A stretch of 64,000 nt of DNA from Cyrtodaria siliqua (GCA_037043455.1 JAWPHD010011470.1:19608-83607), one strand, 5' to 3'; shown: positions 1-11,265, counted from the stretch's first letter. Made by a program: numbers and translations. The notes: generated from the letters alone by a model not told the origin.

Positions 1-277
1 TTCCCATGACGTCACAATCGTGTAACAGTAAAACTTGTTTACCGGTGAACAATAAAAATTGCTTCACGCTAAGGGTATGGGCAATTTATACAGGAATGTA
101 AACGTGAGGTATAATACAATTAACTGTTTAGTGAAGACATGCTGATGTTCTGAAATCAAGCATAGTTAAGTTTTTAAGTTAACCATGAAGTGATATAAAA
201 AAAATATTTTGTTAAGCTGTACATCTTTAATACTTAAAAGCATTACTAAATGTCTCTAAAATGTAAGAATAAACTTA

Positions 278-315
278 AACAAGAGGGCCAAAATGGCCCT
301 GAATCACTCACCTGA
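278..315 (-). mobile_element. 3' terminus of a hairpin-ended non-autonomous element
   Basis: Read on the minus strand this is CAGGTGAGTGATTC followed by a 7-bp hairpin (AGGGCCA/TGGCCCT) and then CTCTTGTTT. The same order, CAGGTGA then a hairpin then CTCTTGTT, recurs near 54896-54930 (+). The matching head type (TCACCTGA followed by a hairpin) is seen near 62700-62745 (-). The body of this copy would lie to the right (higher coordinates), but I cannot trace it. Confidence 0.55.
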
Positions 316-426
316 TGATCTTTTGCAAAGATGAAAAAATTATCAAACAATCTTATAAATCCATAACAGAATTTGATCGCGCAGTCGTGGGGTGGGGGAG
401 GGAGGGAGTGTGGGGGAGGGGGTCTC

Positions 427-600
427 ATAACAGCATAACAGCAAATTGAATTTAACAGTAAATTAAAAAACACTGAAAATAGTTAACAGCATAACAGCAA
501 ATTGAATTTAACAGTAAATTAAAAAACACTGAAAATAGATAACAGCATAACAGCAATTTGAATTTAACAGTATATTAAAAACACTGAAAACAGTTAACAG
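427..600. repeat. Three-copy tandem repeat, unit about 57 bp
   Basis: The unit begins TAACAGCATAACAGCAAATTG and recurs at about 427, 484 and 540. Copies differ by only a few substitutions and a 1-bp indel. It has no coding potential. Confidence 0.85.
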
Positions 601-605
601 TACAT

Positions 606-915
606 CTAATCATTTTCATTTTTGTACGAGGGTAAACCTTTTTTTGCACTTTAATCGCACCTGTCGATGATTGCAAGTAATAACAGACATATTGAAATAG
701 TGTTTGCTGTAGTTTTTAAGTGGGTTATGAATTTGGTTTCAACAACAAAAAAAAAAATTAACTTGGCAATTTTAAAAACAATATCTCCTGGATAATCATG
801 TTCGTTTTGTACAGGGGTAAGCTTTTTTTGCCCTTTAATCGAACCTGACGATGATTGCAAGTATAAATAGACATACTGAAATAGTATTTGCTATAGTTTT
901 TAAGTGTGTTGGTAC
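606..915. repeat. Direct duplication of a segment of about 110 bp
   Basis: Two diverged copies, about 620-725 and 797-905, share a GTACGAGGG/GTACAGGGG start, a poly-T run, TTTAATCG, GATGATTGCAAGTA and GTTTTTAAGTG. The stretch between them is AT-rich and featureless. Confidence 0.75.
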
Positions 916-1450
916 TGGCTCCTCCGTTGTACTCACTGATATAACTGAACTTATATCAGCGAGTATCTCGCAGGGTTAATCCAACATCAGTATCCATGGT
1001 GGGTTATAGTGAATATTCGTGTTCCATCGTAGACTGCCTCTTGTCATCCTATGCGGAGACTCGCAGAGACCAGGGGCATCTCGCTGGTAAAACGTCAGTC
1101 TTCAGTAGAAGCTTTCAATCGTCCATCTTTAGGGCCACGGTAAAAACAGGCTAAAAACATATTTACAACATATATGAGGTTTGTCAAACAGGCTAAAAAC
1201 ATATTTACAACATATAGGAGGTTTTGTTTGTCCAAACCTCCCCGTGGCTTTCCTACACTGTACAGCGCAATTGTACAGAGTAGGGCAGATGATTCCAGAC
1301 AGCGGCACGCCGTTCGGAGTCACTTTGCCCCAGACGGCCGCAAGACGTCCTACCTGTTCGGTGGTCTGAACTGGAATGTGTATCCATAATTATATCCATC
1401 ACCAACATCCTGTTATTTGAACCACAAGACAACCCTTTGATTATATTTGT
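916..1450. other. GC-richer island of unknown origin with a 44-bp tandem duplication
   Basis: This stretch is visibly more GC-rich than its surroundings and has short open frames on both strands (about 50-70 codons). I do not recognise any of them as a protein family. A 44-bp unit (CAGGCTAAAAACATATTTAC...) is duplicated at about 1147-1228. It could be a decayed exon or mobile-element fragment. I do not call a gene. Confidence 0.35.
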
Positions 1451-1890
1451 TACCGCCCTTCTAAGGATCGTTAAGGGGACAATAAGCCGAAATACCGCGC
1501 ACGACCACCTTGTATATTCGGTACGACTGACACGTCTGACTTAGGGGTGGAAGGGTGTAATAAAGTGGGGAACAGGAAAGCTTCCCACCGATTATTACAT
1601 CCTGTTTATTGGCACACATGGTGACAAAACTGAATTGTATCAAAATACAAATGCCGACACAGACACGTCGACCGTACTGTATAATTCGGTACCGAACGGT
1701 GAGCATTAGAAGGTCAGGCGTGCAATATGGAACAATATACCACTACATGAATATCCTGTTTATATTGAACCACATACCTAATATATTTGTGATTGAACAA
1801 AACAAGATTAACACAACTGAAGCCGAAATCAAGTCGAGTTACCTAATGAGCCAGCTAACTTATGTACTTACATGTATCATTATGCATGCA
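1451..1890. other. Stretch with no recognisable feature
   Basis: Short overlapping frames occur on both strands without codon-like bias or a recognisable domain. A CGGTAC-type motif appears in both orientations near 1530 and 1688. Nothing further is supportable. Confidence 0.4.
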
Positions 1891-1899
1891 TATGTACAA

Positions 1900-2275
1900 T
1901 TTGCCGAGTCACATGATCATTGTCGCAGTTTCACATACGGTCATCTTATTTATTTCGTTTATTATAGTTAAAACAGAAGTCTCTTTATAGAATAAAGAAT
2001 AATCTCTCAGCTAGCTTAAATACGTTTCCCAAAAGAAACAAATCAGCAACGATCTGAATATATATATATTAACAATTTGCCGTGCCACGTCACTGTCGCA
2101 GTTTCGAATTTTCACATACTGTCATTTGTTATTTAGTTTTTAGTAAATGTAAAACAAAATCACTGTATAGAATACAGAATTGTCTTTCAACTCGTCTTTG
2201 AAATAGCCAGATATCTTAAATAATTTTCCCAAAATAAATAAATTAACAACGATATGTATACTCTTTTCTTTTTTT
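1900..2275. repeat. Degenerate direct duplication, about 185 bp
   Basis: Copies at about 1915-2070 and 2090-2265 share TGTCGCAGTTTC, TTCACATAC, GTCAT, TATAGAATA(A/C)AGAAT, TTCCCAAAA and CAACGAT in the same order. Divergence is high, so the duplication is old. Confidence 0.7.
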
Positions 2276-2664
2276 TTAGATTTGATTAATTCGTAAGACG
2301 ATGTGTAACTTAGCGCAACGTGCATGCGCGAAAACCCCTTACCTGTACGCGCAAGTTTTCTTGGGTAAATTATTATTCGGCGGATAAATTGGATTTACGA
2401 TATGTTTCGAATCCAGAATATGTAGATCTATGCTCACATCTAGTAATATATTAAGTTGTACCCACTTGTACCTAGTCGTTACCTGGTGTAGCCCTGTGTA
2501 ACCATGTATGAAAAAACCAAGGATTTGTCAATACTAATGTGCCTCAAATCTAATAATATATTCCCGGAGACTGCCGAAAAACAGTCAAAATATTGAGAAA
2601 AAAACACACCAATATTTAAGACTTAATTAAATTACCTTTTTCTATTTTCTCTTCGTTTTTAGTG

Positions 2665-4690
2665 ATTATTCTCGATTTTGCCATTATCAAATCTCGCTCT
2701 CGTTTTTCGCGAGATTTCGAGTTCGGGGTGTCTCAACACTAACTCTGTAAAGTGAATATACAGTGTTTATTTGTTTTACACACATTTTAGAGCTTATCGT
2801 GCAAAAATATCATGCGAGTGCTGTTTCTAGTTGTGTTAGTAATATCAACTATCAGAATATTGACCTTTTCTGGGTAAAATGGCTTTTTTATTGCCATTAT
2901 AATGATACCTTGAAACCGAAAGTAGGTAGATGTGCGTTACTCAAAGATCAGAATCCTCGTGTTTCATAAATTATTTAAAGTAATTAACTTTACTTATTAC
3001 ACTTAATTATATTCCACAAGCGAATATGTATCGCAAAAGTATTTTACTGTTGATAATTGTTACGGCATAGATAAAATAATTAACAGAACTCCGCAAACTA
3101 TTTTTTAATTTCATTCATAAATCATAGGACCTACATATAGCCATGCAAAAACAAGTAATTTTTGGGTTTTATTTGCATGTTGTTTATTGCAATCAAAAGA
3201 TAAAAGTTTCTCCAATAGTAATAATGCGATACCCCGTGGCTAATTGGCTGTCCAAAGCAGGATGTTTGTTCAGATCAAAGAGGCCATAAATCACAAATAC
3301 TGGCTGCGCGTGGTGTGTTGACATCAGATATATACTATAATTGTGTCATATTTTAATTTGTGCATACGGCGAGGGTAAAAAAATAAATTCAGCTAACTGT
3401 TTTAATTTTCAATTTTATTTCTAATATGCATTTGTGAAACTAAACACATTACAAATAAATTACGTTCAGTCAGATTTGTCAAAAAAAAAAGAAGTCTGTT
3501 ACATGCTTGTTTGTTATTTAAATCGAAATTATGTATTTAATGTCATATATTCGATCTGTCTTGCAGATAAACGAACTTTTAAATCAATTTAAGAAACACA
3601 ATAATTATGATCTTCGAATAACGTCAGGAACATCGACAATATTAGGCTACCTACTTTCGGTTTCAAAATATCATCATAATACATATTTAACACCGGCAAA
3701 TTCAATATCTGACAGCTCATATTAATAACATAACTACAAACAGCTTTCCCACGTTATACATAATACATGTGTAAATAAAATTGAAAATTAAAATAGTACA
3801 CAATATATGATGTCAACACACCACGGGTAGCCAGTGTTTGTGATTTATGGCCTCTTTGATCTAAACAAACATCCTGCTTTAGACAGCCAATTAGCCACGG
3901 GGTATCGCATTATCACTATTTGAGAAACCCGTTATCCTTTGATTGCAATAAACAACCTGCCATAAACTCAACATTAGCAACTGTTCAATTAATTGTTTTC
4001 TGCATAGCTATATATCTATGTAGGTCCTATGATTTATGAAATCTTAAACTGTGGTAGGAATAACAATATATTGCAGAGTCCTGTTAATTATTTTACATCA
4101 GAATTGTCGTAACAATTATCAACAGTAAATGACTCTTTGAAATACAAATATACTTTTATGAACATTATTTAAAGGAGAATTTATATACTTATGTTAAGTA
4201 GTGAATTTAAAACTCAGCATGCACAGTATTGGACTCTCAAACTTCTGGTAGAAAAGATTAATATGAACCGTTCCTGTTTACAAGAAAGTTATATATCTAT
4301 ATATAAATAACTTGTTAAATGTAATTAAAATGCAGGGACTTACTTATTAAAGTGTAATAAGTGAAGCTAATTACTTTAGATAATTCACGAAACGCGAGGA
4401 GTATGCTATTTGAGTAACCCAATGCGCACTTCTATATCTACTTTCAGTTTCAAGGTATCATTATAATGGCAATAAAAAAGCCATTTTACCCAGAAAAGGT
4501 CAATATTCTGACAGTTGATATTACTAACACAACTAGAAACAGCACTCGCATGATATTTTTGTACGATCCGCTCTAAAATGTGTGTAAAACAAATAAACAC
4601 TGTATATTCACTATACAGAGTTAGTGTTGAGACACCCCGAACTCGAAATCTCGCGAAAAACGAGAGCGAGATTTGATAATGGCAAAAGGG
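2665..4690. repeat. 2-kb fold-back (large inverted repeat)
   Basis: The left arm starts near 2675 (TGCCATTATCAAATCTCGCT) and its reverse complement closes the right arm near 4684. Arms can be followed inward to about 3420 and 3770 with indels, giving arms of 700-900 bp around a short loop. The outer tips are themselves near-palindromic (TCTCGCTCTCG...CGCGAGA). The loop at 3640-3745 carries a further degenerate copy of the segment at about 4435-4545. Small frames inside it are not coding. It is probably a non-autonomous fold-back transposon, but I see no clear target duplication. Confidence 0.8.
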
Positions 4691-4699
4691 TGAATGAAA

Positions 4700-5560
4700 A
4701 AAATGGATACATGATAATCAGTAAGGCATACATTATAGATCTAGATCCATCAGGAACATCTCCCCTTTGCCGTCCCTTTTCGACCGGGAAATAACCGGGA
4801 ATTAACCGGGGTTTAGAATCACCAGTAAAGAGTGACTTCGATCACGAACCATAGTAGCCGTAATGGCAATCTCCACGCAGAGTTATCGTTCCTTGTACTC
4901 ACATATATGAGGAACGAGTGTTGGGTAGAGATTGAGGAACGAATGACGTCATCAGTCTACTATAGTTCAACCCACGGCAAGGAGTTCAAACATGGCGGAC
5001 AAAAATAAATTTTCGAAAATTTGAAACTTAACTTTTGTTGTATCTTTTGCATTGAAAGATCTTTGACTTGAGTTATAAACGTGCTATGTTACGTCAGTTA
5101 CTCGATATAAATATACACATTGCAACAACAATTAACTATTTTACAGCGAATTATTTGAGAAATTGCGTTGCCGGTGTCAAGGTAAAAAATACACCATGTA
5201 TCGGCATAGTCTAAAACCTGGGATGGAATGGTATTAGAATGGTATGAGATTTTGATTTCAATCGTATTCCATTCCATTCTACTCTTCCCATTCCATATGT
5301 TAGTCTGTGACACATGTATAGGATAAAATATGGAACGAATCTAGAAGAAAATTGTAAACACAATGAAAAAGTGTGAAATATGCTTATTAAGGGTCCAGCT
5401 GATTATCTAATTATCAGGAAAGTGTTGGAACACAAATTCAATGTAATAGATCTGTCATTTTATAAATACATATATAACCTCTAACCTATTCAAGTAATAT
5501 TAGATAAACTCATTTCTTCTAATCCGTCGTCTGATCGTACCCTAGATCGGTTTTCTCTTT
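4700..5560. other. Stretch with no gene; short local hairpins only
   Basis: The only structure is an imperfect CATTCCATTCC-type inverted repeat at about 5222-5295 and a TGACGTCA-like octamer near 4944. I see no coding region, tRNA or element ends. Confidence 0.4.
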
Positions 5561-5564
5561 GGCT

Positions 5565-5820
5565 GAGACCGCTGTGGTTGTTCGGTACACCCTGAGTACA
5601 CTGAAGAAAAAAAGCTTTCAGATTACATTGTTGATAAACTTAATAAAATATTGGTATGTGTTTCGGTGATTTTCAGTTTTTGGTATACATCATGTATCCC
5701 CGCTGTGGTTGTTCAGTACAATTATGGATACATCTTGTATCCCGGCTGTGGTTTTTCAGTACAATTATGGATACATCATGTATCCAGAATCTTACTGAAC
5801 AACCACAGCCTGGGGTGTTT
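5565..5820. repeat. Small nested repeat cluster with inverted ends
   Basis: CGCTGTGGTTGTTC(A/G)GTAC occurs near 5568 and 5700 and, with changes, near 5745. Its reverse complement closes the block at about 5795-5816. Between these, a unit of about 50 bp containing ACAATTATGGATACATC is repeated twice. It is probably a small MITE-like remnant. Confidence 0.6.
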
Positions 5821-6465
5821 CTAATTATGTATTTTATATAGCTTTACAACAATATCTTAGTGTATATTTTGTTAATTTCTACGGATGTGGTCTTTATTGT
5901 TAGCGATTTATTTTTATCTCGATGTACATGGAGGATGAGCCTGGCATGTTCATTCCTGTTAGGCACCATATAACCTTTCATGTGTTGGTGCGCCTTAAAA
6001 CCCCAATTCAATTCAATTCAAGTACATTGTCTTGTCAATTTGGGCACTGCAAACATGATAATAGCGAAGATTGTGGACACATAAAATCGAGTCAAGCTAA
6101 CCTTAACCTGTAGGCCTTGTTGCCTACTGACCGTTCAAAGTCGGTAACGCAGTCTTTACCACTCTTTGTGTTGTGTAGTGTCCTTTTCATTGTATAATAA
6201 ATTTGCTCTGTGTTTGTAGCACAGTGCGGGCCTACGATGCCATTGCGTTTGGGCGCTAAAATTTCTATAGGACCATTTTCTCATGTTTTATTTATAAAAT
6301 GATAGAAAACCAAAAAGCAATCCCAGGAAGGAAATCTTTGCACATACACAATATAGACATTATAAAACTATAAATCAGGTATCGGAACTGCCAGGGAACA
6401 ATTAAGAGATCACATCAACTTATAGAGGATCTTACATGAGTGCCCGTTTAATATTTAATTTATTA
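5821..6465. other. Stretch with no recognisable feature
   Basis: AT-rich unique-looking sequence. No codon-biased frame, element end or RNA gene is visible. Confidence 0.4.
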
Positions 6466-6469
6466 AACG

Positions 6470-6560
6470 AGTTTGACGGACGGACCGACCGAAACACGCA
6501 CGCACGCACAAACGCACGCACACACACGCGAGCGCGCACACACACAAACATTGACATGTA
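6470..6560. repeat. Simple-sequence tract (ACGG, ACGC, CA)
   Basis: Short runs of GGAC/CGAC grade into CACGCACG and then CACACA. It is a compound microsatellite without further structure. Confidence 0.85.
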
Positions 6561-6840
6561 CATGACATACACATAGACAAACTAACAAAGACAGTGCACA
6601 TTATCATAGCATTGTATGTAGTATGGTCGGTGAAATTGCCTTTGATGAATGTATAGCATTAAATCTTTTAATTCAGTCGAAACAATAAAGGGGCGGAGCT
6701 TTACCATACTCTAACGTTCAATACATTTATGGAAGTTAGAGTACTGACAGCACGCGCGGACAGGGTCAGTAAGTACAGCATACCATACTACAAAAAGATA
6801 GAGCCTGTATCAGTCTACATAACAAGTTTTGTTCTATGTG

Positions 6841-7036
6841 TAACCGGGTACAGGTAAATGGTGAATAATCGATTCCTAACCGTATGTCCTCGATAGCTCA
6901 GTGTTTAGAGCGCTGGTACGGTAAACCAGAGGCCCTTGGTTCTAGTCCCGGTCGAGGAACGGTTTTTTTCATCACCTGTTATATTTAGGGCTCGTCCGGG
7001 ATCCAGGGTCGTCTCTGTTGGCATGAAACAGTATAA
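6841..7036 (+). mobile_element. tRNA-Thr-like SINE, copy 1 (left part)
   Basis: A tRNA-like fold lies at about 6888-6958: acceptor arms CCTCGAT/GTCGAGG, a D-arm, and an anticodon stem CTGGT/ACCAG with loop ACGGTAA. The loop reads as Thr-like but has C where tRNAs have the invariant U33, so it should not be a working tRNA. The upstream leader (TAACCGGGTACAGG) and downstream body (GCTCGTCCGGGATCCAG, CATGAAACAGTAT) are shared with copy 2 at 7520. The unit resumes after 7447, where another element interrupts it. Confidence 0.75.
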
Positions 7037-7447
7037 AAACAAGAAATGTCACTGTAAGTGACAAATGCCCCCGAAGTGACCTTTGACCTCTAAATGTGAC
7101 CATGACCTTGGAGCCATGGACCTGGATTTTGTGCATGACACGTCGTCTTGATCAGTTGTGCCAAGTTATTTAAAAATGCCTGCATGGGTTGTGACGTTAC
7201 GGTCCGGACACGAAATGCGTACCTGTTTTTGACCTATGACCTGCAAGTGTGACCTTGACCTTTGAGGTACGGACCTGGGTTTTGCGCGCGACACATCGTC
7301 ATGTTATGATGATCACTTGTGCCAAGTTAATTAAAAAGTCCATGCAGGGGTTTTGAAGGGACAGTCCGGACACGAACTGCGGACTGACGGACGGACGGAT
7401 GATGCGATTACTATATGCCCCCGAAACCCTACCCTTTCGGGGGCATA
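7037..7447 (-). mobile_element. Complete hairpin-ended non-autonomous element inserted in a SINE
   Basis: On the minus strand the head is an 11-12-bp hairpin (TATGCCCCCGAAA/TTTCGGGGGCATA, 7412-7447), followed by a CCGTCCGTCCGTCAGT tract. The body has TGACCTTTGACC-type motifs in two diverged halves. At the 3' end come a sub-terminal TTCGGGGGCA (7066-7075), a perfect 6-bp hairpin (TGTCAC/GTGACA, 7047-7063) and TTCTTGTTTT. SINE copy 2 lacks it at the equivalent point (CAGTATGAAATAAGTC), giving a paralogous empty site. Insertion was between adjacent A's (T's on the minus strand) with no visible long target duplication. Confidence 0.8.
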
Positions 7448-7517
7448 ATAAGTCTGACAGCCGGCCTGGAGTTAACTCCACTAGAAATTCAGGGAGAATT
7501 TCAATCCGGTGGGGTTG

Positions 7518-7715
7518 TATGTAACCGGGTACAGGTAAATGGTCAATAATCGATTCCTAACCGTATGCCCTCGATAGCTCATTGGTTAGAGTGCTGGTAC
7601 AGTAAACCAGAGACCCTGGGTTCGAGTTCCGGTTGAGGAACGATTTTTTCACCACCTGTTATATTTGGGGGCTCGTCCGGGATCCAGGACCGTGTCTGTT
7701 AGCATGAAACAGTAT
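7518..7715 (+). mobile_element. tRNA-Thr-like SINE, copy 2
   Basis: The tRNA-like part is at about 7569-7638: arms CCTCGAT/GTTGAGG, anticodon stem CTGGT/ACCAG, loop ACAGTAA. This is close to tRNA-Thr(AGT) but U33 is again C. A GGTTCGAG B-box-like motif is present. The flanking leader and body match copy 1, and this copy is uninterrupted. Both copies share C33, so they descend from an already degenerate founder, as expected for a SINE rather than a gene. Confidence 0.75.
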
Positions 7716-7879
7716 GAAATAAGTCCGACAAAACAAAATCTTACTACATGAATATCATTATAACTTGTAAACTTGTTTTGTTGTTTGAATGAATATGGTT
7801 TCAGTTGAAAAAACATGAACATATTTGTTCATGTGCCTGTATTTGATGGGCGTGGGAACATTTGAATTATTGGGGGTTG

Positions 7880-7957
7880 GGGTGGTGTGTGTGAGTGTGT
7901 GTGTGTGTGTGTGTGTGGGTGTGTGTGTGTGGGTGTGTGTGGGGGGGGGGGGAGGGT
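7880..7957. repeat. (GT)n and poly-G microsatellite
   Basis: A GTGTGT tract is interrupted by GGGT and ends in a run of G's. The histidine/threonine-rich frame it creates on the other strand is an artefact. Confidence 0.95.
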
Positions 7958-7964
7958 ATTAGAG

Positions 7965-8375
7965 GGGCGTGCAATCTTTTTCGATTGAAATGGGCATTAT
8001 AAGTAGGGGAAAACTGCCCATTTCTATTCGATTTTGTGGTTATATGTATAAGAAGCGTATAAATAGGTATTACTGGATCACTGATGAACATTTTCGAAAT
8101 TTCGACTCTATGCTTACACTTTGTGAGCACTGAAAACAGTCGATCAATAAAAACAGCTGTACCCTCGACTTGTTTAGTAAACAAACAAGACTTTCTTACA
8201 TGTCTTGTGACCCCACGTTTTCTGGTGATTTTTCAAGTGGAAAAATAGTTTTCTATATGAACATTACACTGCTGCATTATCCATACTTGAGTTGAATTTG
8301 CAGCAAATCATTAATATATGACACTTTAACATTGGTGTCTATGGGGGAAATAATTTGGTGCTTTCATACCTATAA
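7965..8375. repeat. Duplicated segment, copy A (uninterrupted)
   Basis: This is about 90% similar by eye to 9256-9520 plus 10817-10960. Shared landmarks include AAACTGCCCATTTCTATTCG, AACATTTTCGAAATTTCGAC, CTTGTGACCCCACGTTTTCT and TGGAAAAATAGTTTTCTATA. It serves as the empty-site reference for the LINE in copy B. No protein is recognised in it. Confidence 0.85.
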
Positions 8376-8379
8376 GAGA

Positions 8380-9255
8380 TGCGTGCAGTAATTAGGACTC
8401 GCTCAGATTCGTACCTAGTGACACTTTTCCGATAACACTTGGTAAAATAAGCTCAGAAATAAGTTTTCCATAGTTTATTACATAGGTTTTGAGCGTTTTT
8501 AGTCCAATTTTGTCTATAAAAGCCGTAATTTTGAGTTTCATTTCTTTCTTGTTTAAAATGACGTATTGGTGAAGTGTTTGCTGAACTATTTCTTTTTGGT
8601 ATAGACATGTAGGGTTGCATGTTTGCAACATGTTTCCATGAATTAAATGTGCATGACAACAGGTTTGGTAGGCATGAAACCACTAAATATTTCCCCTACA
8701 CCCCTAAAATAGGATACTGTGAAAAATGAAGATTTGTGTAAAAGGTAAAATATTATTCCTTATCATTCAAACTCGACTTGGTAGCGTTCACCTAGTATCT
8801 ATTCTGATTTAAGCGGTATTTTAGCGGTATTTTTTGGCATTATTAAGCTCGTATTCGCTACTATAATCAGGTATGGTACCACCAATTTTGAAGAATTTGA
8901 TTGAAAAATCAATTTTGGCATGAAAATCGACATAAATTGGCATTTTAATCGCCCTAAGAAATGCCGTTTGGTATGACAATTCAGATAGTGTAAAATTAAA
9001 AAAAATATCTCTGACTTTTGTCGATTTCAGACTATTGTCCTTGGTATTCACAAGGTTTCACAAGACCATATCTCGGCAAAAAATCATTCGATTTGCATGA
9101 AGTAAGTGTTTTTAAGCTTGTTATGAAAATGACAACACAAACTCCTCATTTAAGAAATATCTGAACATGTTTTCTCCTCTTATAGGTTTACCACCACCAA
9201 TTACATGTAAACCTCCGAGGTGTAGTCGAATGTAGTTCCTATAATAAAAAGTAAT
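8380..9255. other. Stretch with no recognisable feature
   Basis: Unique-looking AT-rich sequence between the two duplicated segments. Open frames of about 75 codons exist on the minus strand, but they overlap one another in different frames and match nothing I recognise. Confidence 0.4.
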
Positions 9256-9520
9256 CCCTCCTTTTTCGATGGAAATGGGCATTATAAGTAGGTGAAAACT
9301 GCCCATTTCTATTCGATTTTGTGGTTATATGTACAAGAAGCGTATTAATAGGTTTTACCGGATCACTGATGAACATTTTCGAAATTTCGACTCTATGCTT
9401 ACACTTTGTGAGCAATGAAAACAGTCGATCAATAAAAAACAGCTGTACCCTCGACCGGTTTAGTAAACAAACAAGAACTTTCTTACATGTCTTGTGACCC
9501 CACGTTTTCTGGTGATTTTT
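9256..9520. repeat. Duplicated segment, copy B (left part)
   Basis: Second copy of the 7965-8375 segment, broken at GGTGATTTTT by the LINE at 9521-10816. It resumes at TGGAAAAATAG near 10817 and runs to about 10960. Confidence 0.85.
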
Positions 9521-10011
9521 GCAATTGGAGAGAAGCTGCATACACTTCACTAGTGAGACCCACAGTAGAGTACGCTTCTACAGTATGGGACCCTTACCTT
9601 GCAGAGGATGTCAATAGGATCGAGCAAGTGCAGAGACGGGCCGCTCGCTTTCCTCACAACAACTACCATGACAAGACCCCAGGATATGTCACAGAGATGG
9701 TAAAGGACCTAGGTTGGGATACACTAGCCAACAGACGGCGAACCCACCGGCTCTCTATGCTTTTCAGAATACAGCATGGTATTGTAGACGTAGATGCAAG
9801 CCAGATATTGCACCCCAACGACAGGCGCACCCGAGGCAGCCATCGTCTACAACAGCCGACAGCTACATATAGAGTATACAAAAACTCCTTCTACCCCCGG
9901 ACCATCATCGAGTGGAACCACCTACCCACTTTAGTCACCGATGCTGCTACGATCGAGGAGTTCAATGTCGCCCTTGGACACTACCAGGCGACTATACTAG
10001 CAACTCAGTAG
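9521..10011 (+). pseudogene. C-terminal fragment of LINE reverse transcriptase ORF2
   Basis: About 163 codons are open to a TAG stop. The fragment holds the post-RT C-terminal region typical of Jockey/CR1-type ORF2 proteins: SLVRPTVEYASTVWDP, then IEQVQRRAARF, then the terminal WNHLP motif with an F-x3-L helix near the end. The fingers and palm domains, including the catalytic FADD box, are absent, so it is inactive. The upstream in-frame ATG lies in the target sequence, not the LINE. Codon use is much more GC-rich than the flanks, suggesting a fairly young insertion. Confidence 0.85.
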
Positions 10012-10816
10012 TCTCCATTAGGTCATGTACATAGTTTTATTGTTGAAATACCGATTTTTAACTCTCTGTGTGTGTGTTATTCTGAGGTTTAACGTCCCTC
10101 CACCAACAAACACGACAAGGTAGACCTGCCGCGATGGGCACAATAGAGTCTGGACGGTTGTAGTTGATGTGTGTTGGTTGATCTGGTGCTGCTGTGTAGT
10201 CCTTTCAGTTGTCTGTATGTCGGTGCTGGTCGCTTTCGCTCTGTGGTTGTCGCTGTGGCGGTGAAGTGGGGGGTCTGGAACGACGTCTAGGTGGTGCTGT
10301 CTACGCTACTGGACGATCCCCTTTAGGGCCACACCCATCACAGTATGACCCCTGCGCCGCACACACCACCCGATGGCCCTCGGTCTTCAGTCTTCTGTCC
10401 TCGGCGTTGATCCACTGTGGCGGTGTAGCTCTCGGCTCCGGACTTCTGAATTCAAACTTCTGTCCATCAGATGATGTGTGCTGTGACGGAACGCAGGAGA
10501 CATCTTCACTCTCGGTCAAATGACACTCAAGCTACTAAACCGAGACAAACCAGTTCAGTAATACCAGTATTGTCCACAATACGAGAATAAAGTGCTCATA
10601 CCAGTAATGGCGTATAGGGCTGGCAAGGCGACCCCTATACAAACATCATGAGTGTCATCAGTGCCCACGCTGCGACGTGCACGCGGTGAAGATCTAGGTG
10701 GCCGATTTTTAACTGTAAATACCCAGGGAAGGAGGCGGCTGTCTCACTCCCATCACAGGTCATATGTACATTCTCTCTTGAGAATCCTGACCTTAACCGG
10801 ACGAAGAAGAAGAAGA
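9521..10816 (+). mobile_element. 5'-truncated LINE (non-LTR retrotransposon) insertion
   Basis: The insertion boundaries are defined by copy A of the duplicated segment. It holds the C-terminal end of a reverse-transcriptase ORF, a GC-richer 3' UTR of about 800 bp, and an (AAG)n tail at the right edge. A truncated 5' end and simple-repeat 3' tail are what target-primed reverse transcription leaves. It probably belongs to the Jockey/CR1/I-like group. Confidence 0.85.
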
Positions 10817-11030
10817 AGTGGAAAAATAGTTTTCTATATGAACATTACACTGCTGCATTATCCATACTTGAGTTAAATTTGCAGCAAATCATTAATATGT
10901 GACACTTTAACATTGGCGTCTATGGGGAAAATAATTGGTGCTTTCATACCTATCATTTATAGAAACTATGGTTTAACTAGAGTAAGTTCGCTGGACACGA
11001 CCATAGTTAAACTCTAGTTAGTGAACGAAG
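10817..11030. repeat. Duplicated segment copy B (right part) and a small hairpin
   Basis: 10817-10960 continues the segment broken by the LINE. Immediately after it, AACTATGGTTTAACTAGAGT (about 10966) pairs with ACCATAGTTAAACTCTAGTT (about 11000), an imperfect hairpin with 17-20-bp arms. Confidence 0.7.
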
Positions 11031-11265
11031 TCCCTCTAAGTTTATGAATCCGAAGGACTGGTAAGGTAGGAAATACTTTTTATCTAGTTATCCCGCCAGC
11101 AATGTATATCGTTTCTACACATACTGAGGATGAGTTATATCTGTACTGTACTGTAGATATAACTTACATATTTGCAAAAACGTTATTTTAGGGTTGTTCA
11201 GTCCTGGCCACAAACATAGGCCTGCCTATATGTGTAGCGGTTCGTGTCATAAGTCCAGTAAAGCG

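Noticed and set aside
309..340. Hammerhead-like CTGATGA...GAAA on the plus strand
   Set aside because: An extra T separates the putative stem II from GAAA, no stem I or III can be formed, and it overlaps the terminus of a different element.
1174..1389. 71-codon frame ending SYLFGGLNWNVYP as a possible host exon
   Set aside because: The end loosely recalls a repeat-type extracellular domain, but there is no diagnostic motif, and two other frames are equally open over the same DNA.
6888..7638. Two tRNA-Thr genes
   Set aside because: The cloverleaf is mostly present, but the invariant U33 is C in both, the B box is degenerate, and both share long flanking SINE sequence.
8077..8105. CTGATGAACATTTTCGAAA as a second hammerhead core
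   Set aside because: There is no stem II between CTGATGA and GAAA, and no pairing partners outside.
7867..8184. Minus-strand frame with a long (HT)n run
   Set aside because: It is a translation of the (GT)n microsatellite joined to the duplicated segment. There is no domain and it is absent as a conserved frame in the second copy.
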